From contig NZ_CP040128.1 of NCBI RefSeq assembly GCF_007874125.1, positions 2,356,001 to 2,420,000 of the forward strand: DNA of 64,000 nt, in the 5' to 3' direction. Shown one piece after another: positions 17,044 through 26,295 of this stretch. The translations under genes and the position numbers were made by a program. The notes beneath the pieces were generated by a model. The model worked only from the letters and a program-made list of their open reading frames with translations. It was not told where the DNA came from and did not search any database. Origin of the DNA: Noviherbaspirillum sp. UKPF54 (GTDB lineage: Bacteria; Pseudomonadota; Gammaproteobacteria; Burkholderiales; Burkholderiaceae_D). The first letter of the stretch is position 1. The number at the start of each line of letters is the position of its first letter.

Positions 17044-19863
17044 ATGTTTCATATCAAATCGCTGGAGATGGTCCACTGGGACTACTGGCAACGCGTCAAG
17101 AACATTCCGCTGGACGCGAAGATCATCACCATCGCCGGCCAGAACGGCTCGGGCAAGACCACGCTCCTGGACGCGCTGCGCACCCTGTTCGGCCTCGACT
17201 GCTCGATGGGCCGCTCGTACAAGCACTATGCGCGCCACGCCGGCCAGCAAACTTCCTGGCTGCGCGCGGTGGTCGACAACCGCCCTGTCGGACGGCAGCT
17301 GTCGAATAGACCGTTCCGCTCGTCCGGTTTCTTCAGCGAAGACGAGGTGACGCTGTTCTGCCAGATCCAGAAGAACGGCGGCGACTGGAAGCGCCAGTAC
17401 CTGATGCGCGGCGGCGTGGTCGACATCGAGGAAGTGCGGGAAGCGAACGACTGGCTGGGCCTGGAAACCTATCGCAAGCGTCTGGCCAACGCAGGTCTCT
17501 CGCCCGCGATGGCAAAAGTGCTGGCACTCGAGCAAGGCGAAACCGACAAGCTGTGCGAATACGCGCCGCGCCAGCTGCTGGACCTGGTGTTCCAGGTGTT
17601 CGGCGACAAGGAAGTGCTCGATGCCTATGACGAAGCAAAGCGCCACCAGCACGACACCGAAATCGAGCTGCAGCGCTTCGAGACCGAGCTGGAAGCGGCG
17701 CAGACCAACCTGGAGCGGCTGCGCCTGCGCGCGGCCAACTTCCACCAATGGGAAGGACTGAACAAGGAACAGCGCGACCTGCAGGAGGAAATCCTGCCGA
17801 CGCTGCAGTACCACGAAGTGCGCGAAAAGGCGAGCGCGACCAGCCGCATGCTGCGAGAGTCGAAGGCGTCGATGGCGCAGCAGGATGTCCAGCTGTCCGA
17901 ACGACGCACAGAACTGGCCGAGCGCGCCAACGCGCTCTCCGCCGCGCATCAGCAAGAGACGGCGCTGGAAGAGGAAAAGTCTGTCCTGGAAAAGCGCCTC
18001 GGCGAACTCAACGCCAAGCTCAAGCCGCTGGAAAGCCTGCTCGAACAAAAGGCGCGCCTGCAAAAGCTGGCGGCGGATGAAGGCGCCGACATCGCCGACG
18101 TGGCCGCGCAACTGGAGCAGAAGGAAGCCGAGTACATGCGCCTGCGCCAGTCGCGCGACGAGCTTGCCGCGCGCATAGCAGGCGAGCGCGCCGCGATTGC
18201 CGCGCTGGAGGGCAAATCCGCCCTGCCCGACCCGGAACATGTGCGTTCGATGCGCCGTGCCTTGGCCGACGCGAAGATCGAGCATGCAATGCTGCCCGAT
18301 ATCGTCGAAGTGACCGATCCGCGCTGGCAAGGCGCGGTCGAAGGCGTGTTGCGCGGCTATACCTCGGTCGTGCTGCTGGAAAATGCGCGCGACGCGTCGG
18401 CGGCCTACCGCATCGGCGAGAAGGAGCGCTACGGCCACTTCATCGTATCCGACCGCGTGCGCGCGCCGGAGGTGAAGGACCAGAGCCTCTTGTCGGTAGT
18501 GCGCTTTACCGCGCCGGCGCCGTCCTGGCTGATCGACCAGCTCGCGCGCATCGCCCGCGTCGATTCGGTCGACGCCGGCATGAAGCAGCGCTCCGGCGAC
18601 GAATGGATCACGCCGGAAGCCTATCATCATGAGCGCCGCGGCGGCCGTTCGCTGTTCGTGGAGGCCGCGCGCTACCGCTTCGGCCAGGCAGGCCGCGCGC
18701 AGCGCCTGGCGGCGCTGCTGCAGTCGCTGCCCAAGCTGGAAGCGCAGGAAGACCAGCTCACGCTGAAGATCAACAAGCTCGCCGGCGAAGTCAGCGCGTT
18801 GAAGGCGCGCATCGCCGGCGTCGACGCGGCCAAGGAACTGGTGGCGCGCCAGGCGGAGTTCGACGAAGCCACGCACGGCGCGGCACCGCTGAAGGCGGCC
18901 CGCACCGAAGTCGGCAGCCGATTGGGCGAGCTGTTCCCGCTGACGAAGAAAGCGACGGAAGACCGCACGCTGGCCGACAACGCCTGGCAAAACGCCAAGC
19001 GCGCGCTGGCCGACGGCGAAGCCAACCTGCGCCAGTCGCAGAAGCGCCAGCGCGAGGAACGCGAAGCGCATGGCAAGGTCTTGCGCGAAATCCGCCAGAC
19101 CTGGCGCCACCTGCCGCACGCCTGGCGCAAGCCGGCGCGCCGCCTGGAACTGGTGGAAGAACATCAGAATGCGCACCAGGTCGAGCTGCGCCTGAAACAC
19201 TTGGCCACCGACCTGGCGCGCGACGACTGGGAAACCGACTCCACCGTGGTCGATCAGCATGTGCGCCTGACCGCGCTGCTGCAGGGGCGCCAGGCGGAAA
19301 CCGAGGAGCGCCGCTACCAGAACAACCGTGCGCGCGAAGCGACCGAGAATGCGCGCGGCGCCTACATCGAGCGCCTGCGCTACACGATCAAGACCTACAG
19401 CCGCAACATCAAGGAGCTGGGCGAACTGGCCGGCATCGAGGTGCATACCGATCCGGTGCGGCTGGAAAACGACGATGTGCAGCTGGCGCAGGCCGGCCTG
19501 CACGTGCGCTTCAAGTTCGACGGCAAGGGCCCGATCGGCCTGAACGACGGCGAAGCCTCCGGCGGCCAGCAGGTGATGAAGTCGCTGATCCTCTTGATCG
19601 GCCTGTTGAAGTCGGACGACGGCTCCGGCGGCTTCGTGTTCATCGACGAGCCGTTCGCCCACCTGGACATCCGCAACATCCAGCTGGTCGGCGAGTTCCT
19701 GAAGAACACCGATGCGCAGTACCTGATGACGACGCCGCTCACCCACAACACCGACGTCTACGATCCGTCCGAACTGACGCTCATTACGAGCAAGAAGAAA
19801 AAGGACACGCACTGGGCGCAGCCGATCTTCGTGCTGCAGCGGCGCACGCAGGAAGCGGCGTAA
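17044..19863 (+). CDS. SMC-like ATPase, MksB/JetC type (putative)
   Basis: This is a 939-residue split ABC ATPase with long coiled coils. The Walker A motif GQNGSGKT is at 32-39, an EQGETD segment is near 165-170, and the coiled-coil arms run about 200-385 and 560-800. Between them is a non-coiled hinge (about 395-545, including DPRWQGAVEGVLRGYTSVVL). The ABC signature is SGGQQ at 839-843, Walker B FVFIDE at 864-869, and the D-loop PFAHLD follows. It is shorter than Smc (about 1150) or MukB (about 1480) and similar in size to MksB/JetC. Such complexes extrude DNA loops, either for chromosome organisation or, with a nuclease subunit, for plasmid defence. No JetD/MksG nuclease gene follows: the next gene is cobQ on the opposite strand, 29 bases away. 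Confidence 0.8.
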   Translation: MFHIKSLEMVHWDYWQRVKNIPLDAKIITIAGQNGSGKTTLLDALRTLFGLDCSMGRSYKHYARHAGQQTSWLRAVVDNRPVGRQLSNRPFRSSGFFSEDEVTLFCQIQKNGGDWKRQYLMRGGVVDIEEVREANDWLGLETYRKRLANAGLSPAMAKVLALEQGETDKLCEYAPRQLLDLVFQVFGDKEVLDAYDEAKRHQHDTEIELQRFETELEAAQTNLERLRLRAANFHQWEGLNKEQRDLQEEILPTLQYHEVREKASATSRMLRESKASMAQQDVQLSERRTELAERANALSAAHQQETALEEEKSVLEKRLGELNAKLKPLESLLEQKARLQKLAADEGADIADVAAQLEQKEAEYMRLRQSRDELAARIAGERAAIAALEGKSALPDPEHVRSMRRALADAKIEHAMLPDIVEVTDPRWQGAVEGVLRGYTSVVLLENARDASAAYRIGEKERYGHFIVSDRVRAPEVKDQSLLSVVRFTAPAPSWLIDQLARIARVDSVDAGMKQRSGDEWITPEAYHHERRGGRSLFVEAARYRFGQAGRAQRLAALLQSLPKLEAQEDQLTLKINKLAGEVSALKARIAGVDAAKELVARQAEFDEATHGAAPLKAARTEVGSRLGELFPLTKKATEDRTLADNAWQNAKRALADGEANLRQSQKRQREEREAHGKVLREIRQTWRHLPHAWRKPARRLELVEEHQNAHQVELRLKHLATDLARDDWETDSTVVDQHVRLTALLQGRQAETEERRYQNNRAREATENARGAYIERLRYTIKTYSRNIKELGELAGIEVHTDPVRLENDDVQLAQAGLHVRFKFDGKGPIGLNDGEASGGQQVMKSLILLIGLLKSDDGSGGFVFIDEPFAHLDIRNIQLVGEFLKNTDAQYLMTTPLTHNTDVYDPSELTLITSKKKKDTHWAQPIFVLQRRTQEAA

Positions 19864-19891
19864 AAATCGGCGGCGGGCGCGGCCGCCCGCC
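19862..19891 (-). terminator. Terminator of the cobalamin operon, shared convergent hairpin
   Basis: GGCGGGCG-CGGC-CGCCCGCC forms a perfect 8-base stem between the converging stops of the SMC-like gene and cobQ. On the minus strand it is followed by GATTTTTA. Confidence 0.75.
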
Positions 19892-19892
19892 C

Positions 19893-21329
19893 TTATTTCC
19901 GGAGCGCCTGCAGCACCGGCGCAGCCGCGTCGGCGATGCGGTCGATGCTTTGCTCGCGCAGTTGCGCCAGGTCGACCGGCGTCACCTGCGTCAGCCCGGC
20001 CCAGTTCAGCAATGCGCGAAGCGCCTGCGGACGGTCGAACAGGCCATGCAGGTAAGTCCCCAGGATCTGGTCATCCGGCGAGCGCGCTCCTTCCGGTCGA
20101 GCGGCGATACGGAAGGCGGGATTCGCCGTGGCGGAGCCCCGGGTGATGCCCATGTGGATCTCGTATCCGCTCACCGTCGCATCGGCGAACGCGCAACGGC
20201 CTTCGACCTGCGCCAGCCGCTTGTCCCGCGTCAGTTCCGTGTCGATATCAAGCAGGCCGAATCCCTGCGACACGCCGGGATTTCCTTCCACGCCCGATGG
20301 ATCGGTAATGGTTTTCCCCAACATCTGGTAGCCGCCGCACACGCCGATCACCTTGCCGCCGTAGCGCAGATGCTTGAACAGCGCGTCGCGCCAGCCACGT
20401 TCCATCAGCCAGGCGAGATCGGCGCGGGTGTTCTTGCTGCCGGGGAGGATGATCAGGTCGGCCGGCGGAATCGGCCGACCCGGACCGACGAAATGCAGAT
20501 CGATCTCCGGCTGCGCCCGCAGCGCATCGAAATCGGTATGGTTGCTGATGCGCGGCGGCACGGGAACCACGACGCGGAACGTCCCGCGCGCGCCCTGCGC
20601 CTGCTCGATCGCGTCTTCCGCATCCAGCTGCAGCCCGTGCAGGTAGGGCAGCACGGCCAGCACCGGCTTGCCGGTCCGCTTTTCCAGCCACTCCAGCCCC
20701 GGCTCCAGCAAGCGGATGTCGCCGCGAAAGCGGTTGATGACGAAGCCGATGATGCGCCTGCGTTCGCTTTCGGACAGGCAGTCCAAGGTGCCGACGATAT
20801 GCGCGAACACGCCGCCGCGGTCGATGTCGGCGACCAGGATCACCGGGCAGTCGACCGCTTCCGCAAATCCCATGTTAGCGATGTCGCGGTCGCGCAGGTT
20901 GATTTCGGCCGGGCTGCCCGCGCCTTCGACGATCACGGCATCGTAAGCGGAGGACAGCCGTCGATAGGATGCAAGCACCGCCCGCATCGCCACGGTCTTG
21001 TACCGATGGTAGTCGCACGCTTCCATCTCGGCGCACGGCTTGCCGTGAATGATCACCTGCGCACCGGTGTCGCTCGACGGCTTGAGCAGCACCGGGTTCA
21101 TGTCGGTATGCGGCGCCAGCCCGGCCGCCTGCGCCTGCAGCGCCTGCGCACGGCCGATCTCGCCGCCGTCGATGGTGACGGCGCTGTTGAGGGCCATGTT
21201 CTGCGGCTTGAACGGTACAACCCTTACGTCTTCGCGCGCCAGCAGACGGCACAGCGCAGCGACCAGGGTGCTTTTTCCCGCATCCGAGGTCGTGCCCTGC
21301 ACCATCAGGGTGTGATACGGGAACGTCAT
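19893..21329 (-). CDS. cobQ: Cobyric acid synthase
   Basis: CobQ (CbiP) amidates four side chains of adenosylcobyrinic acid a,c-diamide using glutamine and ATP. The 478-residue protein has the dethiobiotin-synthetase-like P-loop GTTSDAGKS (12-20) and a class I glutamine amidotransferase domain with the nucleophile Cys in [10 protein letters not shown] and the catalytic His near TYLHGLFD. Length is normal. Its ATG overlaps the stop of the preceding btuF-like gene (ATGA). As last gene of a riboswitch-controlled operon, it suggests that imported corrinoids are processed by salvage; the other cob genes are not in the window. Confidence 0.95.
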   Translation of the reverse strand: MTFPYHTLMVQGTTSDAGKSTLVAALCRLLAREDVRVVPFKPQNMALNSAVTIDGGEIGRAQALQAQAAGLAPHTDMNPVLLKPSSDTGAQVIIHGKPCAEMEACDYHRYKTVAMRAVLASYRRLSSAYDAVIVEGAGSPAEINLRDRDIANMGFAEAVDCPVILVADIDRGGVFAHIVGTLDCLSESERRRIIGFVINRFRGDIRLLEPGLEWLEKRTGKPVLAVLPYLHGLQLDAEDAIEQAQGARGTFRVVVPVPPRISNHTDFDALRAQPEIDLHFVGPGRPIPPADLIILPGSKNTRADLAWLMERGWRDALFKHLRYGGKVIGVCGGYQMLGKTITDPSGVEGNPGVSQGFGLLDIDTELTRDKRLAQVEGRCAFADATVSGYEIHMGITRGSATANPAFRIAARPEGARSPDDQILGTYLHGLFDRPQALRALLNWAGLTQVTPVDLAQLREQSIDRIADAAAPVLQALRK

Positions 21330-22144
21330 AGTTGCGCGCGCTGCCAGCGCTCGACCAGGGCGGCGATTTGCGGCAATCCTTCAGTGATGACCGACGGTCC
21401 CGGCGACAGGATGTCGGCCGACTTGATCTCCGCAACCATGCCGTTGCGCACCGCCGGGATGCAGTCCCATCCGGGACGTCCGCGCACGCTGTCGGGCTGG
21501 AACTTCTTGCCGCACCAGGAGCCGATGATGATATCCGGCTCCCGCCGCACCACCTCGAAGGGATCGGCGATGATGCGCTCCTTCGCGCCCGCGTGGCTGG
21601 CAAGCTCGGCAAACGCATCGTCGCCGCCGGCGATAGAAATCAGCTCGGAAACCCATCCGATGCCGCTGATGAGCGGATCGTTCCATTCCTCGAAATAAAC
21701 CCTGGGCCGGGCAGTCCATCGGCTCGCGCTTAAGCGCGCCGCGTCGATGTGCGCCTGCAGTCCGGCGAGCAGTTCCCGCCCCTGCTCCTGCCGGTCGACC
21801 AGCATGGCCAACACGCGCACCATATGAAAAATGCCGGCGATATCGCGCTGGTTGAACAAGTGCACTTCCACACCCGCCGCAGCCAGATCGCGGCAGATCT
21901 CGGCCTGCATGTCGGAAAAGCCGATCACCAGATCGGGCTCGACCGCCAGGATGCGTTCAATGCGCGATGACGAAAAGCCGCTGACCTTGGGCTTTTCCCG
22001 GCGAGCACGCGCCGGCCGCGTGGTGAACCCGGAAATGCCGGCGATCGCATCTTGCGCGCCGAGCGCGTACAGCGTTTCGACCGCCTCGGTGCACAGGCAG
22101 ACGATGCGGCGGTAACAGGCCTGCCCGCTTGCGTATTCATTCAT
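21326..22144 (-). CDS. btuF: BtuF-like cobalamin-binding protein without a signal peptide
   Basis: This 272-residue protein belongs to the BtuF/FecB helical-backbone binding-protein family. The evidence is [40 protein letters not shown], and a late C-terminal lobe with [20 protein letters not shown]. The start MNEYASGQ at 22144 overlaps btuD by 8 bases. A longer start 14 codons upstream adds no hydrophobic segment, so no signal peptide is predicted either way. It is fourth in the btuB-C-D-F-cobQ operon. It could act in the cytoplasm as a corrinoid-binding protein, be exported by an unrecognised route, or be replaced in transport by the secreted BtuF-like protein at 12790-13680. Confidence 0.82.
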   Translation of the reverse strand: MNEYASGQACYRRIVCLCTEAVETLYALGAQDAIAGISGFTTRPARARREKPKVSGFSSSRIERILAVEPDLVIGFSDMQAEICRDLAAAGVEVHLFNQRDIAGIFHMVRVLAMLVDRQEQGRELLAGLQAHIDAARLSASRWTARPRVYFEEWNDPLISGIGWVSELISIAGGDDAFAELASHAGAKERIIADPFEVVRREPDIIIGSWCGKKFQPDSVRGRPGWDCIPAVRNGMVAEIKSADILSPGPSVITEGLPQIAALVERWQRAQL

Positions 22145-22916
22145 GATGGGAGCGCTGCGTTGGAATAAAAATGGTCCGTCCGCCATGCTGGACGGTTTCG
22201 ATCGGATACCCGAGGCAGGCGCTCAGCAGCGACGGTTTCATCGCGTTGGCGGCATCGGCCGCAATCCAGCGTCCGTCGCCCATCAACAGCAGCGCATGGG
22301 TGGCTGCGCTGTGGGCCAGGTTCAGGTCGTGGCTGACCATGACGATCGACTTGTTGTCGCGGCGGCACAGGCTCGCCATCAGCTCCATCACGCCCACCTG
22401 GTGCGCCAGGTCGAGGGCATTGGCCGGCTCGTCCAGCAGCAGCAGCGGCGTGTCCTGGGCGAGCGCCGCCGCAATCGCGACGCGCTGCCGCTCGCCGCCG
22501 GACAGCGTGCGGATGTCGCGCTGCGCCAGGGCATCGACATCGAGCGCGCGCAGCGCTGCGTGCGCTCTCTGGTGATCCTGCTCGGCATCCCAGTAATGCG
22601 CATCCTGATAGGGGTGTCGCGCAGCCAGCACGGTTTCGATGACGCGGTAACCGAACGCGTCATTGCGGTTCTGCGGCAGATAAGCCCGCTGGCGCGCCAG
22701 CTCCAGTAATGGCCACGCGGCCAGATCGCGGCCGCCGACACATACGCGCCCGCCGTCCGGCTCGCGCAAGCCGGCCAGCGTGCGCAGCAGCGTGCTCTTG
22801 CCGGCGCCGTTGCGGCCGATCACGCACCAGCATTCCCCGGGGCGGACCTGCCAGTCCAGCGCATCGACCAGCAGGCGGCCGCGGACGCGCAGCGATAAAC
22901 CGGCGGCCTGCATCAT
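22137..22916 (-). CDS. btuD: Cobalamin ABC transporter ATP-binding protein
   Basis: This 259-residue ABC ATPase energises the BtuC permease. Walker A is GRNGAGKST (34-42), the Q-loop is in AYLPQNRND, the signature is LSGGERQRV, Walker B is LLLLDEPANALD, and the H-loop is MVSHDLNL. The start is the ATG ATG pair at 22916/22913, of which the first overlaps the btuC stop as ATGA. The frame runs open far upstream through btuC in another phase, which is not coding. The BtuD assignment is by operon; on sequence alone it is a FecE/BtuD-type ATPase. Confidence 0.93.
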   Translation of the reverse strand: MMQAAGLSLRVRGRLLVDALDWQVRPGECWCVIGRNGAGKSTLLRTLAGLREPDGGRVCVGGRDLAAWPLLELARQRAYLPQNRNDAFGYRVIETVLAARHPYQDAHYWDAEQDHQRAHAALRALDVDALAQRDIRTLSGGERQRVAIAAALAQDTPLLLLDEPANALDLAHQVGVMELMASLCRRDNKSIVMVSHDLNLAHSAATHALLLMGDGRWIAADAANAMKPSLLSACLGYPIETVQHGGRTIFIPTQRSHHE

Positions 22917-23911
22917 GCCCTCCTCTGGACATGATGCAGCTGTAACAGAAACACCGGCACGCCGATCAGCGCGGTGATCACGCCGACCGGCAGTTGCTGC
23001 GGCGCCGCGACGGTGCGCGCCAGCGTATCGGCCAGCACCAGGAAGCTTCCGCCGGCCAGGGTGGCGGCCGGCAGCAGCAGTCGGTGATCGGAGCCCCAGG
23101 CGAAGCGGCAGGCATGCGGCACGATCAGGCCGACGAAGCCGATGCTGCCAGCGCTGCTCACCGCGCTTGCGGTCAGCAGCGCTGCGCACAGGAACAGCCC
23201 TTTCCGCAATCGATCGACGCGGATTCCCAGCGTCGCCGCCGCTTCCGCATACAGCGCGACGACATTGATCGCGCGCGCCATGCGCAGCGCAAATCCGAGC
23301 GCGGCCAGCCAGATCAGCCATGGCAGAAGGCGTGGCTGGGTCGAAGACAGGTCGCCGATCAGCCAGAACACCATGCCGCGCAGGCGGTTTTCCGGCGCGA
23401 TGGACAACATCAAGGTAACCAGCGCGGCGCAACCGGACGACACGATGACGCCGGTCAGCAACAGCATCGGCGCGCTGCCTTCCGCGCCGCCGCGCAAGTC
23501 GCGGCGCGCAAGGAGAAACAGCAGCAGCGCCACCACGACGGCGCCGCCAAAGGCCGCGGCATCGACGATCCAGGCAGCGCCGAACAACAGCATGGCGCCC
23601 AGCGCTCCCACGGCGGCGCCGCCGGAAACCCCTAGCACATAGGGATCGGCCAGCGGATTGCGCAGCAATGCCTGCATCATGACGCCGGCCAGCGACAGGG
23701 CGGCGCCGGTGACGAAGGCGGACAGGGCGCGGCCCAGGCGCAACTCCAGGAGAGTGGCGGTGAGCGAAGAAGGTTGGCCGCGCAGGATCTCGCCGAATGC
23801 CGCAATTAAATCGGGGACAGGGGTGGCAACCGAACCGACGACACTGGCGAACAATAGGCTGCCACAGGCCAGCAGGGCCAGCACAGCCATGAGGAAGTTC
23901 GCCTGTCGCAT
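22913..23911 (-). CDS. btuC: Cobalamin ABC transporter permease
   Basis: This 332-residue inner-membrane protein of the FecCD/BtuC family is expected to form a homodimeric channel with about ten helices. Family hallmarks are LRLGRALSAFVTGAALSLAG, MMQALLRNPLADPYVLGVSG, a GSIGFVGLIVPHACRFAWGS segment, and a DTLARTVAAPQQLPVGVITA cytoplasmic coupling region. It starts 19 bases after the btuB stop codon and overlaps btuD by 4 bases. Together with the operon's cobalamin riboswitch, this makes vitamin B12 the likely substrate. Confidence 0.93.
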   Translation of the reverse strand: MRQANFLMAVLALLACGSLLFASVVGSVATPVPDLIAAFGEILRGQPSSLTATLLELRLGRALSAFVTGAALSLAGVMMQALLRNPLADPYVLGVSGGAAVGALGAMLLFGAAWIVDAAAFGGAVVVALLLFLLARRDLRGGAEGSAPMLLLTGVIVSSGCAALVTLMLSIAPENRLRGMVFWLIGDLSSTQPRLLPWLIWLAALGFALRMARAINVVALYAEAAATLGIRVDRLRKGLFLCAALLTASAVSSAGSIGFVGLIVPHACRFAWGSDHRLLLPAATLAGGSFLVLADTLARTVAAPQQLPVGVITALIGVPVFLLQLHHVQRRA

Positions 23912-23930
23912 CGTCTTGTCCGGTACCAGG

Positions 23931-25793
23931 TTACAAAGGTTGCCAGTTTACGCCGACGAATACGCCGCGCGGAGGCTGGTTGTAGCCGTAAGCGGTCTGG
24001 TAATCACGATCGAACAGATTTTCGATTCGCCCGAACAGCGAAAGCCCTTTCTTGATCTCATACCTTGAAGTCAGGTTGCCGATCCAATACGCGCCCAGCT
24101 CGCGTGTTCCATCCTGGCGAACCCCGGTATAGCCCAGATCTCCGCCCACCTGCCAATGACCAAAAGTCTTGTTCGCGGAGAGCGACGCGAGCGTCCGTGC
24201 GCGTCGACGCGAACGCTGGCCGGTCGTATCGTCGCGCGGATCCTGAAGGGTCAGGCTCGCGCGCAAATCGGTATCAAGGCAGGTACCGCTGGCGCTCAGC
24301 TCAAGGCCCTCGTTGCTGGCACGCGCAACATTTTCGAAGCGGTTCGCCACCAGGTCGTATTGCAGCTGATCGGTAACACGCGTTTTAAACAGGGTCGCGC
24401 GCAGCAATGCAGCCGAAGTTGCGTACTGCAGACCGAGTTCTGCCGAGCGGGAATGCTCCGGCTTCAGGTTCGGATTGCCGAAGAACGGCGAGTACAGGTA
24501 ACCGAGCGGAGGCACGCTGAATCCGGAAGACAAGCTAGCGGTCGCCTTGAACGCCTTCGTGAAATTGAATCCGTAACCGAGATATCCCGTGGTCGCCGAA
24601 TCGACCTTATCGGTCTGATCGTGCCGCACGTTCACTTGCCACTGATGCGCATCCAGTCTGCCTTGCAACCCGGCGAAGATACTGTTGGCATTGCGGTTCG
24701 TTGCAAACACGGTACCGAATCCGTCGTCGCTGTCCAGCGCCTGCCACTGCCGCTCGGCTCCCGCCGTTGCGGTCCAAGTGGGCGACAAGGTGATTTCGTT
24801 ATTCCATTGCAGGCTGCGCGTCTTGCTGACGAAGCGGTCATCCGAAACGCCGAATGCCGTATCGTAGTGATTTGCGTTCTTGTCGCGGGACTCGGAGTAC
24901 ATCACGCGGGAAGACCAGTTCGAGGCAAATCGGTTTTGGGTAAACAGTGTGAAAGTGTCGACATTGGTCTTGCCGAAATGGACGTCGGTCGGGGCGCCGA
25001 AGCTGCTGTCGAAATCGAATTTACCCTCCGCGCTTGAAAAGCGCAGGCCCAGCTCCTGCCCCTTCGACCACTCCTGGGAAACCATTCCGCTGACGCTGGT
25101 ATTCCGGTAGCCGTCTTTGTCGGGGTTGGCGCTCGCAATCTGGTCATGATTCAGCGCCGAGAATCCGTCAGTCCGGAAGTCGGAAGCTGCAAGCGAATAA
25201 CGCGTAGCGCCTGATGAGCCATTGACACCTGCCGATACCCGCGTCGTGCCGCGCGATCCCGCTTCCGCGTTGACGTTGAGGCTCGGCGCTCCTTCTCCAC
25301 GTTTAGTGAAGACTTGAATGACCCCGCCGATGGCGCCGGAGCCGTAAATGCTCGAGACGTTACCGCGCACGATCTCGATCCGGTCAATCTGGTCGAGCAT
25401 CAGGTGCTCGATGCTGACCGTGCCGGTAGCGTCCTGCTTGGTCAGCGGCACACCGTCAATCAGCACCAACGTCTGCCGAGTTTCAGCGCCGCGCACGAAC
25501 ATGCCGCTGGCTTGGCCGGGGCCGCCGTTTTGCGTTATTTGAACGCCCGCTTCGCGCTTGAGAAGCGCAGGCAGGTCAACTGCCTGCGAATTGCGGATTT
25601 CCTGTGCAGTCAGCACCGTCGTATGCGGCAACGCTTCGGTCTGCAGCTGCTCGGTGCGCGACGCAGTCACTACGACCGGAGCCAGCGTCTTTTCGCTGTC
25701 TGTCTGAGCGTAAACGGGCGCGACGGTCAATGCGGAAACGAGCGCGATCGGCGTCCATGCCGCGTTGACTGGACGTGAGGTGAAAAAAGTCAT
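23931..25793 (-). CDS. btuB: TonB-dependent outer-membrane cobalamin receptor
   Basis: BtuB imports cobalamins across the outer membrane using TonB energy. From the ATG at 25793 it has 620 residues: a signal peptide (ending near VAPVYAQ), a TonB box-like APVVVTASR, and a plug domain (about 45-150, with MFVRGAETRQTLVLIDGVPL and GSGAIGGVIQVFT). A 22-strand barrel follows, ending in an aromatic-rich C-terminus FVGVNWQPL. The length equals E. coli BtuB. An alternative ATG at 25823 would add 10 residues and has a GGGGAA just upstream. The cobalamin riboswitch in its leader supports the substrate. It heads the btuB-C-D-F-cobQ operon. Confidence 0.93.
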   Translation of the reverse strand: MTFFTSRPVNAAWTPIALVSALTVAPVYAQTDSEKTLAPVVVTASRTEQLQTEALPHTTVLTAQEIRNSQAVDLPALLKREAGVQITQNGGPGQASGMFVRGAETRQTLVLIDGVPLTKQDATGTVSIEHLMLDQIDRIEIVRGNVSSIYGSGAIGGVIQVFTKRGEGAPSLNVNAEAGSRGTTRVSAGVNGSSGATRYSLAASDFRTDGFSALNHDQIASANPDKDGYRNTSVSGMVSQEWSKGQELGLRFSSAEGKFDFDSSFGAPTDVHFGKTNVDTFTLFTQNRFASNWSSRVMYSESRDKNANHYDTAFGVSDDRFVSKTRSLQWNNEITLSPTWTATAGAERQWQALDSDDGFGTVFATNRNANSIFAGLQGRLDAHQWQVNVRHDQTDKVDSATTGYLGYGFNFTKAFKATASLSSGFSVPPLGYLYSPFFGNPNLKPEHSRSAELGLQYATSAALLRATLFKTRVTDQLQYDLVANRFENVARASNEGLELSASGTCLDTDLRASLTLQDPRDDTTGQRSRRRARTLASLSANKTFGHWQVGGDLGYTGVRQDGTRELGAYWIGNLTSRYEIKKGLSLFGRIENLFDRDYQTAYGYNQPPRGVFVGVNWQPL

Positions 25794-25956
25794 GATGGTG
25801 TTTTCGAAAAAGGCTTTCGGCATGCTTCCCCGCACACCGAATTCAACAGAAGTCCCGACGGGATGATCGAAAACGAATGAACCAGAACCGGTACCGGCTT
25901 AGCCGGCAAACCAGCGCGCGTTCGCGAACCTCCCCGTCGCAGCACTTCCTCCTTGT

Positions 25957-26100
25957 CCTGGCCGGTATCCGGGCTAACAAGCCAAAGCAATCCACCTTCC
26001 CATGCAGCTTGCACAGTGGTGTCGAGAGATCGCCTGTCACCTCAGGGTGACGCTTGTTTACCGTTGCGGGGGCAGCACACGTTAGCTATATGACAAGCCT
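25957..26100 (-). promoter_or_regulatory. Cobalamin riboswitch in the btuB leader
   Basis: Read on the minus strand, the conserved B12 elements appear in order: GCCCCCGCAACGGTAA (26058-26073), the B12-box region ACCACTGTGC (26011-26020), GGGAAGGTGGATTGC, then TTAGCCCGGATACCGGCC (25960-25977). These form the conserved core of the adenosylcobalamin-type aptamer. It lies about 165 bases upstream of btuB and should repress the operon when cobalamin is abundant. The expression platform between 25794 and 25956 is not obvious. The rest of the 25836-26295 gap should hold the divergent promoters of btuB and the hydrolase gene. Confidence 0.95.
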
Positions 26101-26295
26101 CGTGTTTCCCGTTTAACTGCGCTCATGAACATGGGCGCGGGCACCAAAACGCGCGTAGTTTACGTGCCACAAGACGTCGAGTCAAATGAACAATTCTTCT
26201 CCGGTCGTTGCGACAGCGCTGACAAACACATGGCCTGTCTCATGACAAACCAGTAAACTATGCGCCTTCATTTTTCCGATTGATGCCGCATATCC

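Noticed and set aside
16957-19812. A 951-codon open frame antisense to the SMC-like ATPase
   Set aside because: It is the complement-phase shadow of a GC-rich coding frame (low-complexity Arg/Leu/Gln/Val composition, no recognisable domain, no ribosome site). The sense strand has full ABC ATPase motifs.
19893-21329. JetD/MksG nuclease as fourth gene of the SMC-like operon
   Set aside because: The gene next to the SMC-like ATPase is convergent and is a clear cobQ with a P-loop and glutamine amidotransferase domain.
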